Assembly: GCF_040686855.1 (NCBI RefSeq)
Contig: NZ_JBFBOG010000002.1
Location: forward strand, 992,001-1,056,000
Length of the DNA: 64,000 nt
Direction of reading: 5' to 3'
Origin: Leifsonia sp040686855
GTDB lineage: Bacteria > Actinomycetota > Actinomycetes > Actinomycetales > Microbacteriaceae
Under the pieces are notes generated by a model. That model had not been told where the DNA came from, searched no databases, and saw only the letters and a program-made list of their open reading frames with translations. The position numbers were made by a program, and so were the translations under genes. How positions within the stretch are numbered: the stretch's first letter is position 1; each line of letters opens with the position of its first letter. Shown here piece by piece: positions 1 to 8,312 of the stretch.

Positions 1-147
1 GTCGAGAAGAAGATCACCGAGGACACCGACGCGGCGGGCCGCACGGTGAAGGCGTCGAAGGACGACCCGCAGTACCTCGTGAAGAGCGACAAGAGCGGCA
101 AGGAGGCTGTGCACAAGCCGGACGCGCTGCACAAGAAGAAGAAATGA
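1..147 (+). CDS. DUF2945 (hypervirulence-associated TUDOR domain) protein, 3' end only
   Basis: Only the last 48 codons are inside the window, open from base 1 and ending at TGA 145-147. The visible peptide begins VEKKITEDTD and contains a TVKASKDDPQYLVKS segment, then a HKPDALHKKKK tail. That order (charged strand, ASxDxPxYxVxSxKxGKxAxHKPxAL) is the C-terminal half of the small DUF2945/HVA1 TUDOR-like family, proteins of about 65-75 residues with no settled biochemical role. The start and any upstream partner lie outside the window. A strong hairpin follows immediately, so it is the last gene of its transcript. Family assignment is by remembered motif pattern; function is unknown. Confidence 0.75.
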   Translation, partial: VEKKITEDTDAAGRTVKASKDDPQYLVKSDKSGKEAVHKPDALHKKKK

Positions 148-148
148 C

Positions 149-184
149 GAACGGCCCGCAGTTCCCCCGATCCGCGGGCCGTTC
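149..184 (+). terminator. Rho-independent terminator after the DUF2945 gene
   Basis: A perfect 11-bp stem, GAACGGCCCGC (149-159) with GCGGGCCGTTC (174-184), has a 14-nt loop. It starts two bases after the stop codon, and pyrimidine-rich DNA with a run of six T follows at about 203-210. Confidence 0.85.
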
Positions 185-226
185 GCCGTCCCCCTGTTTC
201 CCCCTTTTTTCTCCCCCCGGTCTGTG

Positions 227-1879
227 TCAGCCGATCGACTCGATGTGGTTGCCGATCTGCCGGATGAGCCTGCCGCCCGCGAAGTACCACTGTTCGGTTG
301 GCCGCACGGGGATGCTCCACACGGTCCGGTCGGCCGCCCTGTCGTAGGCGCTGCCGGTTCCGTCGCGGTCCGCCCGCCAGTCGTCGATGTAGGTCAGTGT
401 CGGCCCGAACAGAGGCCATCCCGTGCCTTCGTGATCTCGTAGCGGCGTGGGCGCTCCGGTCTGGCGATCGATGGAGCAGGTTCTCCCCGCGCCGAGGACC
501 ATGACGATGGAGTTTCGAGCGGCGTCCGCCTCGACGTCGGGTGAACCGTTTCCCCAGTACCATTCCGGGAGCCCGCAGTGGGTCACGTCGGCCGTCATGC
601 TCGCCAAGCCGGTCTGCTCGTCGAACAGCGTGAGCGAGTGCGGGCTGATCAGGACGAGGTCTCCGGAGGGTGTTCCCCGCCCGGCCTGGGCGAACCAGCC
701 TGGTTGGGAGGCAGGATCGCGAAGCCCGCCGATCGACGCGCCATGCTCGAACGGTTTGGTCCACAGCGTGTCTCCCGTGCGCCGATCGACACCCGCGATG
801 ATCGTCGGAGTGTTGTCGGCACCGAACCCGCGGTATTGCACGAGGACGGAATCGCTGATCCATGCGTCGGCATAGGCGCCATCGGTGGTCTCCGGGCCGG
901 AGAGCTCTCCCGTGCGGAGATCGAGCAGGGATGCCCTCCACCCGTTCGTGGGGCTCTGGTAGGTATACGGGACGACTCCATCGCTTGCGAAGCCGATCTC
1001 CGCTCGACCGAGCTCAACCGCGCTCACCCGTGTCTTCCACTTCGCTGAGGCCAGATCGCGCGGATCCACGCGCTGCACGTCGATGGCCGCGATCGCTCCG
1101 GCCGCATCCCGCACCGGCTGCGACCAGATCACCTCGCCGCTCGCATCCCAGATCGGACTCATTCTGCCGGCGATGTACTCACCGAGGCCGGGAGGCAGGG
1201 TCGCGACGGTCTCCCCGGTTGCGAGGTCGATGATGTCGCGCGGCCCCGTCGTGCCGCTCTGATCGTCGAGGAGTGCGCGGTTGGACGTTCCGAGGATGGT
1301 GAGCAGCGTGCCGTACCCACGGTCGTCCTGCCAGTTCCAGGTCCGTGACCAGACGATGCGGCCGGTCGTCGTGTCGACCATGGTGAGTGAGGAGACGCCC
1401 TCCCCGATCGGACAGTCGACTCTGCTGGGTCCTTGGTTCGAGCTGACGCCGAACAAGGCCAGCCCGTCCGCGATGTTGTAGTTCGTCTGCTGCTGGCAGC
1501 TGTACTGGTAACCGGGCAGATCCACGGACCAGGTGGGCGTACCAGGCGTCGAGAGGACATCGTGCGGTGCGATCGGCGACGTCTGCACTGCAATCGGTCG
1601 CTGCGTGGGCGTCGGTGTCGGCGTGGGCGTCGGCGTCGGCGTGACCGTCTGCGTCGGCGTCGGCACGGGCGCCGGCGGCGTCTCGCCCCCGCCGAGGTGG
1701 ATGACTCCCGACAGCGCGAGGGCGGCCGTTCCTCCGGCGAGCACGATCGCGACGCCGGAGAGCACGCTGGTCAGCAGGATCTGGAGGCGCTTGCGGCGGC
1801 GCGGCTCGTCGGCGACGGTGTCGATCAGCAGCTGCCGGATGGCGGCGCTGCGCTCGGGGGTGAAGTCCGTGGTGCTCAT
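227..1879 (-). CDS. Membrane-anchored PQQ-like beta-propeller protein, probable partner of the ECF sigma factor
   Basis: This 550-residue protein starts at ATG 1879, behind AAGGAGGT, although the frame stays open further upstream. Residues 1-32 are a short cytoplasmic segment with charged DEPRRRKR, residues 33-57 one membrane helix, and residues 66-94 a Pro-Thr repeat linker. The rest is an extracytoplasmic domain with repeated strands ending in VW or LW (GRIVWSRTW, GDTLWTKPF, DRTVWSIPV), as in PQQ_2/WD-like propellers. Its start overlaps the stop of the upstream sigma gene by ATGA, so the two are translationally coupled. A short N-terminal tail, one helix and an outside sensor next to an ECF sigma gene suggest an anti-sigma or sensor role, but I see no zinc-binding ZAS motif, so this is inference. 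Confidence 0.75.
   Translation of the reverse strand: MSTTDFTPERSAAIRQLLIDTVADEPRRRKRLQILLTSVLSGVAIVLAGGTAALALSGVIHLGGGETPPAPVPTPTQTVTPTPTPTPTPTPTQRPIAVQTSPIAPHDVLSTPGTPTWSVDLPGYQYSCQQQTNYNIADGLALFGVSSNQGPSRVDCPIGEGVSSLTMVDTTTGRIVWSRTWNWQDDRGYGTLLTILGTSNRALLDDQSGTTGPRDIIDLATGETVATLPPGLGEYIAGRMSPIWDASGEVIWSQPVRDAAGAIAAIDVQRVDPRDLASAKWKTRVSAVELGRAEIGFASDGVVPYTYQSPTNGWRASLLDLRTGELSGPETTDGAYADAWISDSVLVQYRGFGADNTPTIIAGVDRRTGDTLWTKPFEHGASIGGLRDPASQPGWFAQAGRGTPSGDLVLISPHSLTLFDEQTGLASMTADVTHCGLPEWYWGNGSPDVEADAARNSIVMVLGAGRTCSIDRQTGAPTPLRDHEGTGWPLFGPTLTYIDDWRADRDGTGSAYDRAADRTVWSIPVRPTEQWYFAGGRLIRQIGNHIESIG
1604..1668 (-). repeat. Pro-Thr codon repeat encoding the wall-spanning linker
   Basis: Near-identical 6-bp units (GTCGGC/GTGGGC on the plus strand) encode alternating Pro-Thr residues 72-93 of the propeller protein. 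Such a tract can change length by slippage. It probably forms an extended linker from membrane to propeller. Confidence 0.7.
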
Positions 1880-2481
1880 CGTGCACCTCCTTCGAGGATC
1901 GTGGTGTCGGTATCGGATGCGTCCGCCAGCGGAGAGGCGAGTGTCGCCAGCCGGGCGCGGGCGCGGGAGAGGCGGGACTTGACCGTCCCCTCGGGCACCC
2001 CGAGCGCTTCCGCGGCCTGCGCGGTGGTCAGCTCTTCGAGCACGCAGAGGGTGATGACGTCCTGGTCGCGCTTGCTGAGCTTCGCGAACGCCTCCCGCAC
2101 CTGCCGGTCGCGACCGGCGCCGTCGAGGGTGGCGTCCACCTCTGGCGCGTGGTCCTGTTGCGGCGCCGGCGTCGGGAGTTTCGCGAGAGCGGACCGGTAG
2201 CGCCGGAGGCCGCGGGCGTGGTTGCGTGCGACGTAGTTCGTCGTGACGAGCAGCCAGCCGATGATGGATCCGTCGACCAGCCGCACCGACTCGCGCTTGC
2301 GCCACGCCTCCAGGAAGACGGCGGCCGTGACGTCCTCGGCGTCGTGCGGCTGGCGCGTCAACCGCAGCGCGTGGCCGAAGACGCGGTCGCGGTGCCGGTC
2401 GAACAGCGACGCGAACGCGGGGCCGTCCCCGCCGCGTGCCGACGACCAGGCCGCGGCCTCGTCGAACTCATCCGTGCTCAT
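1876..2481 (-). CDS. RNA polymerase ECF sigma factor
   Basis: This 201-residue product from ATG 2481 is of ECF sigma size. Region 2 is FDRHRDRVFGHALRLTRQPHDAEDVTAAVFLEAWR, described here by its core helix and the DAEDV motif. Region 4 carries the recognition helix-turn-helix LTTAQAAEALGVPEGTVKSRLSRARARL, seen as the AEALGVPEGTVKSRL core. Region 3 is absent, as in all ECF factors. The downstream membrane propeller gene overlaps it by 4 bases, giving a sigma plus membrane-partner module. A second in-frame ATG lies at 2544, but the shorter start aligns better with the usual ECF N-terminus. No convincing GGAAC/CGTC autoregulatory promoter is visible upstream, so the regulon cannot be predicted. 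Confidence 0.88.
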   Translation of the reverse strand: MSTDEFDEAAAWSSARGGDGPAFASLFDRHRDRVFGHALRLTRQPHDAEDVTAAVFLEAWRKRESVRLVDGSIIGWLLVTTNYVARNHARGLRRYRSALAKLPTPAPQQDHAPEVDATLDGAGRDRQVREAFAKLSKRDQDVITLCVLEELTTAQAAEALGVPEGTVKSRLSRARARLATLASPLADASDTDTTILEGGAR

Positions 2482-2558
2482 ACCCTCTACTGTCCGGACG
2501 TGCCCGGATGGTTCCAGATCGGGCGCAAAGCGAAATCGCAGCATTCAGAAAGCCCAGG

Positions 2559-2564
2559 TAGCAT
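2559..2564 (+). promoter_or_regulatory. Leaderless -10 element of the carboxypeptidase gene
   Basis: TAGCAT is followed by 6 nt (2565-2570) and then ATG 2571. The expected transcript start falls on the start codon and no Shine-Dalgarno is present. The -35 is not obvious. Confidence 0.55.
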
Positions 2565-2570
2565 ACCCGG

Positions 2571-4091
2571 ATGCACGAATCGGAGCCGCCCACGACGACG
2601 GGTTCGGGACGCCGAGCCGCCGCCCGACCCGCCGGTGCCGCCGGCGTCGCCGCCGGGGCCATGGCCGCGATCCGGAAGCACCCCAAGACCTGGATGGCCG
2701 CCGCCGCGGCCGTCGCGTTCCTGCTGCTCGGCACGGGCAGCGTCGCACTGGGCGCCACCGTGGGCGCTCCCGCGGCGGCGGCCGGTGCGCCCGAGACGGC
2801 GACGGCGAAGCCGACGCCGACCCGCTCGGCCACGCCGACCCCCACCCCGACGGTGGACCCCGCCCGTCCCGTCCCCGCGAACCAGGCGGCGGCGACGCGC
2901 ATCCGCACCTGCTCGGTCGCCGGCCTGGCCGCGGACGGCCGCCTCGGCACGCTCGAGGCGCAGGTCGTCAACGCCAAGACCGGTCAGACGCTGTTCGACC
3001 GCAACGGCGTGAAGCCGGCGCCCACCGCCTCCGTGCTGAAGACGCTGACGTCGGCGGCCGCACTGGCCACCCTCGGTCCCGACTACCGCGTCGCGACCAC
3101 CGTCGTCGCGGGCAGCACTCCGGGCCAGGTCGTCATCGTCGGCGGAGGGGACGTCACCCTCTCGCGCCTCCCGGACGGCCAGGCGTCGTTCTACACCGGT
3201 GCCCCGAAGATCCAGGACCTCGCGAACCAGGTGAAGCAGGCCATAGGCGGCCAGCCGATCACCTCGATCGTCGTGGACGCGTCCCTCTTCGGTGCGCCGT
3301 TCTGGCAGCCCAGCTGGGACGAGCGCGAGGAGCGCGTCGTCGAGGGCTCGACCCCGTACATGACCTCCCTCATGGTCGACGGCGACCGCGACGACCCGAC
3401 CGCGGTGGAGTCGCCGCGCAGCACCGACCCGGTTGCTCGCGCCGTGCAGTACTTCCAGCAGTACCTCGGCACGAGCGTCGGCGTCAGCCAGGGCGTCGCC
3501 CCGGCGGGCGCGCGCCAGCTGGGCGTCGTGCAGTCGCAGCCGGTGACCACCCTGATCGACCAGGCCATGCGCGTCTCCGACAACACGATCATGGAGGAGC
3601 TGGCCCGTCTGGTCGCCATCAAGAACGGCGCGGGCAACACCTTCGACGCCCTCAATGCCGGCGTGCTCGCCGGGCTCAAGGGCTACGGGATCGACACCTC
3701 CGGCATCCACATCGCCGACGGTTCCGGCCTCAGCAACGACAACGCGGTGCCGCCGTCGTATCTCACCCAGCTCTTCATCAAGGTGCTGAACCGCCAGAAC
3801 GGGCTCGGGGTCGTCTACGACGGCCTCCCGGTCGCCGGGAAGTCGGGCACGCTCGGCCCGGGCTACAACCGCTTCACCGGGTCGAGCTCGGTCGCTCGCG
3901 GCGCGGTGTTCGCCAAGACCGGATGGATCGACCACGGCTACACGCTCTCCGGCATCGTGAACGCCGCCGACGGAACACCGCTGACGTTCGCGGTGTTCGC
4001 TCTGGGGAACGTCGGCGACAACGCCAAGCAGGCGATCGACAGCCTCGTCGCCGGTTTCTACCAATGCGGAGACAACCTCTCCAACGGCTGA
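2571..4091 (+). CDS. dacB: D-alanyl-D-alanine carboxypeptidase/endopeptidase, peptidase S13 (PBP4 type)
   Basis: The 506-residue protein trims peptidoglycan stem peptides outside the membrane. Residues 40-65 form a signal-anchor helix, followed by a Pro/Thr/Ala-rich linker to about residue 105. The penicillin-binding triad is intact: S154-V-L-K157 (SxxK), S336-D-N338 (SxN) and K449-T-G451 (KTG), in the order and spacing of family S13. The segment AGKSGTLGPG at 422-431 is the usual conserved loop before the KTG. It is transcribed divergently from the ECF sigma gene across 89 bp, and its promoter looks leaderless. Nothing appears truncated; length is normal for actinobacterial DacB. The next gene, pncA, follows after 33 bp with its own ribosome site. 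Confidence 0.93.
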   Translation: MHESEPPTTTGSGRRAAARPAGAAGVAAGAMAAIRKHPKTWMAAAAAVAFLLLGTGSVALGATVGAPAAAAGAPETATAKPTPTRSATPTPTPTVDPARPVPANQAAATRIRTCSVAGLAADGRLGTLEAQVVNAKTGQTLFDRNGVKPAPTASVLKTLTSAAALATLGPDYRVATTVVAGSTPGQVVIVGGGDVTLSRLPDGQASFYTGAPKIQDLANQVKQAIGGQPITSIVVDASLFGAPFWQPSWDEREERVVEGSTPYMTSLMVDGDRDDPTAVESPRSTDPVARAVQYFQQYLGTSVGVSQGVAPAGARQLGVVQSQPVTTLIDQAMRVSDNTIMEELARLVAIKNGAGNTFDALNAGVLAGLKGYGIDTSGIHIADGSGLSNDNAVPPSYLTQLFIKVLNRQNGLGVVYDGLPVAGKSGTLGPGYNRFTGSSSVARGAVFAKTGWIDHGYTLSGIVNAADGTPLTFAVFALGNVGDNAKQAIDSLVAGFYQCGDNLSNG

Positions 4092-4124
4092 GCGGTCAGC
4101 CGACGACCGATCCCGGGAGGACGG

Positions 4125-4700
4125 ATGGGCAAGGCGCTCTTCATCGTGGATGTGCAGAACGACTTCACCGAGGGCGGCGCCCTCGGTGTCGACGGGGGAG
4201 CGGCGGTCGCGCAGGGCGTGACCGACCATCTCCGCGCGCACGCCGACGAGTACGACATCATCGTCGCCAGCCGGGACTGGCACGACGCCGACAATGACAA
4301 CGGCGGCCACTTCGCGGGCGACCGCGAGCCCGACTTCGAGACCAGCTGGCCGGTCCACTGCGTCGCCGGGACGCCCGGCGCGGACTACCACCCCGCGTTC
4401 GAGACGGATCGGGTGACCCACCACGTGCACAAGGGGCAGGGCGTTCCCGCCTACTCGCTGTTCGAGGGGCGGACGGAGTCGGGCGCGACGGTTCACGAAC
4501 TGCTGGAGCAGCACGGCATCCACACGGTGGATGTAGCCGGGATCGCGACCGATTACTGCGTGCGCGCGTCGGCGCTCGACGCGCTGGAGCACGGGCGCTC
4601 GGTGCGCGTGCTGACGTCCCTGGTCGCCGGGGTCGCGCCGGCGACGTCGAGCGCCGCGCTCGCCGAGCTGGCGCACGCCGGAGCCGAGCTCGTCGACTGA
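4125..4700 (+). CDS. pncA: Nicotinamidase (isochorismatase-like hydrolase)
   Basis: This 191-residue enzyme hydrolyses nicotinamide to nicotinate for NAD salvage. The isochorismatase-fold catalytic triad is visible as D9 (in FIVDVQNDF), K103 (HVHKGQG) and C145 (ATDYCVRAS). The metal-site residues of nicotinamidases are also present: D51 and H53 in ASRDWHD, and H62 in NGGHF. The metal site separates PncA from isochorismatases and related amidases. ATG 4125 is preceded by CGGGAGG. It lies 33 bp after the carboxypeptidase gene and may be cotranscribed with it. The following MMPL gene has its own promoter. Confidence 0.93.
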   Translation: MGKALFIVDVQNDFTEGGALGVDGGAAVAQGVTDHLRAHADEYDIIVASRDWHDADNDNGGHFAGDREPDFETSWPVHCVAGTPGADYHPAFETDRVTHHVHKGQGVPAYSLFEGRTESGATVHELLEQHGIHTVDVAGIATDYCVRASALDALEHGRSVRVLTSLVAGVAPATSSAALAELAHAGAELVD

Positions 4701-4712
4701 CGGCCGAGGGCG

Positions 4713-4741
4713 TGGACGCTCGCGGTACTTCCGGCTATCCT
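4713..4741 (+). promoter_or_regulatory. Promoter of the MMPL transporter operon
   Basis: A -35-like TGGACG (4713-4718), a 17-bp spacer and a -10-like TATCCT (4736-4741) match the sigma-70 spacing. The predicted transcript start falls inside the palindrome at 4741-4765. Confidence 0.6.
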
Positions 4742-4765
4742 GATTGCTAGCTCATCTAGTAATCA
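4741..4765 (+). promoter_or_regulatory. Palindromic operator between promoter and ribosome site of the MMPL operon
   Basis: TGATTGCTAG, 5 nt, then CTAGTAATCA forms an inverted repeat with one mismatch in 10-bp arms. It directly follows the -10 and abuts GGAGG (4766-4770), so a bound dimer would block transcription. Size and symmetry suit a TetR, MarR or PadR repressor; no such gene is adjacent. Confidence 0.65.
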
Positions 4766-4774
4766 GGAGGCTAA

Positions 4775-7021
4775 GTGTCGACCGAGCCGGCGCAGACCGC
4801 CCAGAAGCGTCCGATCCGCGAGCCCGCCCGGTGGCTGCGGATCGTCGTGCCCACCGTCCTCATCCTGGTCTGGCTGACGCTCGCCGGGATCGGCGGTCCG
4901 ACGTTCGGCAAGCTCTCGGGCGTCTCGAGCAACGACCAGGCGGCGTTCCTTCCGGCCAGCGCCGAGTCGACCGAGGTGCAGGACTGGCAGAAGCGCTTCA
5001 CCGACTCGGGCGCCATCCCGGCGATCGTCGTCGTGGAGGCCGACCAGACGATCCCGAAGAGCGAGCTCGGCACGTCGTACGCCGACCTCGCCGCCGCGCT
5101 CGGGAAGGTGGAGGGCGTCCAGGCGCCGCCCGAGGGCGAGACGACGAGCGTCGCCGGCCCCATCCCGTCGCAAGACGGCCGGGCGGTGGAGTACATCGTG
5201 CCGGTCTCCGACTCGAACGAGGTCAAGACGGTGGTCTCCGACCTGCGGGCCGCCGCGGCGGACAACGTCCCCGCCGGTGCGAAGGTCTGGGTGACCGGCC
5301 CCGCCGGGCTCACCGCCGACCTCGTGAACGCCTTCGGCGGCATCGACGGCATCCTGCTCCTCGTCGCGGTCGCGGCGGTGTTCGTCATCCTGCTGCTGGT
5401 CTACCGCGCGCTGCTGCTGCCGTTCCTCGTGCTGTTCACGTCGGTGTTCGCGCTGTGCGCCGCCATCGTGTTCGTGTACCTGTTCGCGCTGTGGGGCTGG
5501 ATCAAGCTCTCCGGGCAGAGCCAGGGCATCCTGTCGATCCTGGTGATCGGCGCTGCGACCGACTACTCCCTGCTCCTCGTCGCCCGCTACCGCGAGGCGC
5601 TGGAGCAGGAGCCGTCGCGCTGGGTGGCCATCCTGCGCGCCTGGAAGGCCGCGTTCGAGCCGATCCTCGCGAGCGGCGCGACGGTCATCCTCGCCCTGCT
5701 GTGCCTGCTGTTCTCCGACCTCAACTCGAACAAGAGCCTCGGCCCGATCGCCGCCATCGGGATCGTGTTCTCGCTGTTCTCCGCGCTCACGCTCCTGCCG
5801 GCGCTGCTCGCGGTGTTCGGGCGCGCGTCGTTCTGGCCGTTCCGACCGGTCGTCGGCGGCCGGCCACGGAAGCGCGCGGAGGGCGTCACGCTCACCGGGC
5901 TGGAGGGCGTGCACGGGCTGTGGCGCCGCGTGGGAGGCCTGATCGCCCGCCGCCCGCGGGTCACGTGGATCGTCTCCTTCGTGCTGCTCGCCGCGTGCGC
6001 CCTGGGCCTGACGCAGCTGAAGGCGAACGGCGTGCAGCAGACGGATGTGATCCTGTCGCAGTCCGACGCGGTCGACGGCCAGGCCGTCGTGGCGAAGCAC
6101 TTCGACGCCGGTTCCGGCTCGCCCGTGCTGATCGTGGCGCCCGAGGCCGACGGGGACGCCGTCCTCGCCGCGACCGAGAAGGCCGACGGGATCGCGTCGG
6201 CGGCCTTCTACACCGGCGGGGGCCGCCCCGGCGCGGACGCGACGCCGGTCGTGAAGGACGGGCACGTGCTCATCCAGGCGACCCTGGCCTCCGAGCCGGA
6301 CTCGGCGAAGGCCGAGTCGGTCGTCAGGGACCTGCGCGGCACGTTGTCGACGGACGGCTCGGTGCTGGTCGGCGGCGTCACGGCGATCGCGCTCGACACG
6401 AACGAGACCGCGCAGAGCGACCTGATGAAGATCATCCCGATCGTGCTCGCGGTGATCCTCGTGATCCTCATGCTGCTGCTGCGGTCGATCCTGGCGCCGG
6501 TGCTCCTGATCGGCAGTGTGGTGCTCTCGTACGCCGCGGCGCTCGGGGTCTCGGCGCTGGTCTTCAACGACGTCCTCCGGTTCCCGGGCGCGGATGCGTC
6601 GGTGCCGCTGTTCGGATTCGTCTTCCTGGTGGCGCTGGGCGTGGACTACAACATCTTCCTCATGACGCGTGTGCGGGAGGAGTCGCTTCACATCGGGACG
6701 CGGCCCGGCATCCTCCGCGGTCTCGGCCTCACCGGCAGCGTGATCACGTCGGCCGGGATCGTGCTGGCGGCGACGTTCGCGGCGCTCGCGGTCATCCCGA
6801 TCCTGTTCCTCGTGCAGATCGCCTTCATCGTCGCGTTCGGGGTGCTGCTCGACACGGTCGTGGTGCGCTCCCTGCTCGTCCCGGCGGCGTCGTACGACAT
6901 CGGCCGCGCCATCTGGTGGCCGTCGAAGCTGTGGCGCGACCGGACCAACGTCGAGCGCGCGAAGGTCGACGACGCGCCCCGCTTGCCCGCCGAGGAGGCG
7001 TCGGCGAGAGTGGGGGGATGA
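4775..7021 (+). CDS. MMPL/RND-family exporter
   Basis: This 748-residue membrane protein starts at GTG 4775 behind CAGGAGG. One N-terminal helix (about 22-42) is followed by a soluble loop, then five or six packed helices (about 185-365). A second soluble loop (about 425-545) and a second helix bundle (about 550-705) follow, the two-repeat architecture of the MMPL/RND superfamily. The motif AATDYSLLLVARYRE in the first bundle and its partner ALGVDYNIFLMTRVREE in the second carry the Asp-Tyr pairs used for proton coupling. Such actinobacterial proteins export lipids or drugs; the substrate here is not predictable. It sits behind a palindromic operator and overlaps the hydrolase gene by ATGA. 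Confidence 0.9.
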   Translation: MSTEPAQTAQKRPIREPARWLRIVVPTVLILVWLTLAGIGGPTFGKLSGVSSNDQAAFLPASAESTEVQDWQKRFTDSGAIPAIVVVEADQTIPKSELGTSYADLAAALGKVEGVQAPPEGETTSVAGPIPSQDGRAVEYIVPVSDSNEVKTVVSDLRAAAADNVPAGAKVWVTGPAGLTADLVNAFGGIDGILLLVAVAAVFVILLLVYRALLLPFLVLFTSVFALCAAIVFVYLFALWGWIKLSGQSQGILSILVIGAATDYSLLLVARYREALEQEPSRWVAILRAWKAAFEPILASGATVILALLCLLFSDLNSNKSLGPIAAIGIVFSLFSALTLLPALLAVFGRASFWPFRPVVGGRPRKRAEGVTLTGLEGVHGLWRRVGGLIARRPRVTWIVSFVLLAACALGLTQLKANGVQQTDVILSQSDAVDGQAVVAKHFDAGSGSPVLIVAPEADGDAVLAATEKADGIASAAFYTGGGRPGADATPVVKDGHVLIQATLASEPDSAKAESVVRDLRGTLSTDGSVLVGGVTAIALDTNETAQSDLMKIIPIVLAVILVILMLLLRSILAPVLLIGSVVLSYAAALGVSALVFNDVLRFPGADASVPLFGFVFLVALGVDYNIFLMTRVREESLHIGTRPGILRGLGLTGSVITSAGIVLAATFAALAVIPILFLVQIAFIVAFGVLLDTVVVRSLLVPAASYDIGRAIWWPSKLWRDRTNVERAKVDDAPRLPAEEASARVGG

Positions 7022-7749
7022 CCCACCTCCACGTGGACCGGCACCCCGGTGCCGATCCCGTCCTGCTCGTGCACGGCTTCGCCTCCAACGGCGCGCAGAC
7101 CTGGGAGGCGACGGGATGGGTGCAGGCTCTCGCCGACGCCGGTCGGGGCGCCATCGTGCCCGATCTTCGGGGCCACGGCGGCAGCGACGCCCCGCACGAC
7201 GCGGACGCCTACTCGCCGGACCAGCTCGCGCAGGACCTCGTGGCCGTGCTCGACGAGCAGGACGTCGACCGGGTGGACGTGATCGGCTACTCGATGGGCA
7301 GCTGGGTGTCTCTCGCGCTGGTCGCGAGGGCGCCGCAGCGCGTGCGCCGTCTCGTCGTCGGCGGCGTCGGGACGGTCGAGCAGTTCGGTCGCTGGGGTGT
7401 CTCCGCGGTGCAGGCTGCGCTCCGCGACGACGCGTCGATGCTCGACGCATCCAGCCCGCTGGCGCCGTTGCTCGCGTCCCTGCGCACGGCTCCCGGCGTC
7501 GATCGCGAGGCGCTGGCCTCGTGCGCTGCCGGAATGGCGCGGCATCCGCTGCCGCTGGCGAGCACCGTGCCGACCATGCTCGTGGTGGGGGACGCGGATC
7601 CGGTCGCCTACGGGGCGGACGAGGCGGCACGGCTGCTCGGTGCGGAGCTCGTCACTCTGCCCAAGCGCAACCACGTGACGACGCTGAGCGCGCGAGGGTT
7701 CAAGCAGGCTGCCCTGCCCTTCCTGGGAGCTTCGATCAGACCGTCCTGA
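7018..7749 (+). CDS. Alpha/beta-fold hydrolase
   Basis: This 243-residue protein starts at ATG 7018, overlapping the MMPL stop. The oxyanion loop is LLVHGFASNG (17-25). The nucleophile elbow is G90-Y-S92-M-G94, the acid is probably D192 or D194 (VVGDADPV), and the base is H219 (KRNHVTT), a complete Ser-Asp-His set. The RGHGGSD motif at 51-57 is typical of the esterase/lactonase branch. The substrate is unknown. Tight coupling to the exporter and the shared operator suggest the two act on the same compound, for instance hydrolysing an ester that is also exported; this is inference. Confidence 0.88.
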   Translation: MTHLHVDRHPGADPVLLVHGFASNGAQTWEATGWVQALADAGRGAIVPDLRGHGGSDAPHDADAYSPDQLAQDLVAVLDEQDVDRVDVIGYSMGSWVSLALVARAPQRVRRLVVGGVGTVEQFGRWGVSAVQAALRDDASMLDASSPLAPLLASLRTAPGVDREALASCAAGMARHPLPLASTVPTMLVVGDADPVAYGADEAARLLGAELVTLPKRNHVTTLSARGFKQAALPFLGASIRPS

Positions 7750-7796
7750 GCGCGTACCCTGCGTCGTACGATGTGCGAGGACCGAAGGAGGGCCGC

Positions 7797-8312
7797 ATGG
7801 TCGACAGGCTCGACGCCGAGCTGATCGCGCTGCTGACGGCTGAGCCGCGGCTGGGCGTGTTCGAGGCGTCGCGTCGGCTGGGGGTGGCCCGGGGGACCGT
7901 GCAGGCGAGACTCGACCGGTTGCAGCGGTCCGGGGTGGTGCGGGACTTCGCGCCGACGGTCGACACCGGACGGCTGGGATTCCCCGTGACGGCGTTCGTG
8001 ACGGCCGACCTCCAGGGCGACGGCGGGCCGAGCCGAGAGCTCGTCGAGCACCTGAGCGGCATCCCCGAGGTGCTGGAGGTGCACACGATCACCGGACCTG
8101 GCGACCTCATGATCCGCGCGGTCGCGCGGTCGAACGTCGACCTGCAGCGCGTGATCGGGCGCATCGCGAGCGATCCGGCGATCGTGCGAACGTCGACCGT
8201 GATCGCCCTGACCACCGCCATCGACCACCGCTCAGCGCCGCTCGTGCAGGCGGCCGTGGCGAGCGACGACGCGACGAACGATACGAAACAGGAGGATGCG
8301 ACGGATGGATGA
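7797..8312 (+). CDS. Lrp/AsnC-family transcriptional regulator
   Basis: This 171-residue protein starts at ATG 7797 behind GAAGGAGG. The N-terminal winged helix spans about residues 4-50, with recognition segment EASRRLGVARGTVQARLDRL. The RAM effector domain follows at about 65-145 (VTAFVTADLQGDG, GDLMIRAVARS). A polar tail after residue 145 is not typical of the family and overlaps the next gene by 8 bases. Lrp proteins sense amino acids or related acids and often control the gene beside them. Being the first gene of the dehydrogenase-thiolase-SDR cluster, it is the likely local regulator, though its effector cannot be read. Confidence 0.88.
   Translation: MVDRLDAELIALLTAEPRLGVFEASRRLGVARGTVQARLDRLQRSGVVRDFAPTVDTGRLGFPVTAFVTADLQGDGGPSRELVEHLSGIPEVLEVHTITGPGDLMIRAVARSNVDLQRVIGRIASDPAIVRTSTVIALTTAIDHRSAPLVQAAVASDDATNDTKQEDATDG

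Noticed and set aside
2482..2520. GGAAC/CGTC-like autoregulatory promoter before the ECF sigma gene
   Set aside because: On the minus strand GGAAC and CGTC occur only 10 nt apart, too close for an ECF promoter (about 16 nt).
2487..4676. Long minus-strand open frame opposite dacB and pncA (729 codons)
   Set aside because: Arg/Gly/Asp-rich composition without any domain, lying opposite two genes with intact catalytic motifs; typical antisense artefact of high-GC DNA.
4763..7630. Minus-strand 955-codon open frame opposite the MMPL gene
   Set aside because: Low-complexity His/Arg/Asp-rich translation and no start signal; the plus strand encodes clear MMPL and hydrolase proteins.
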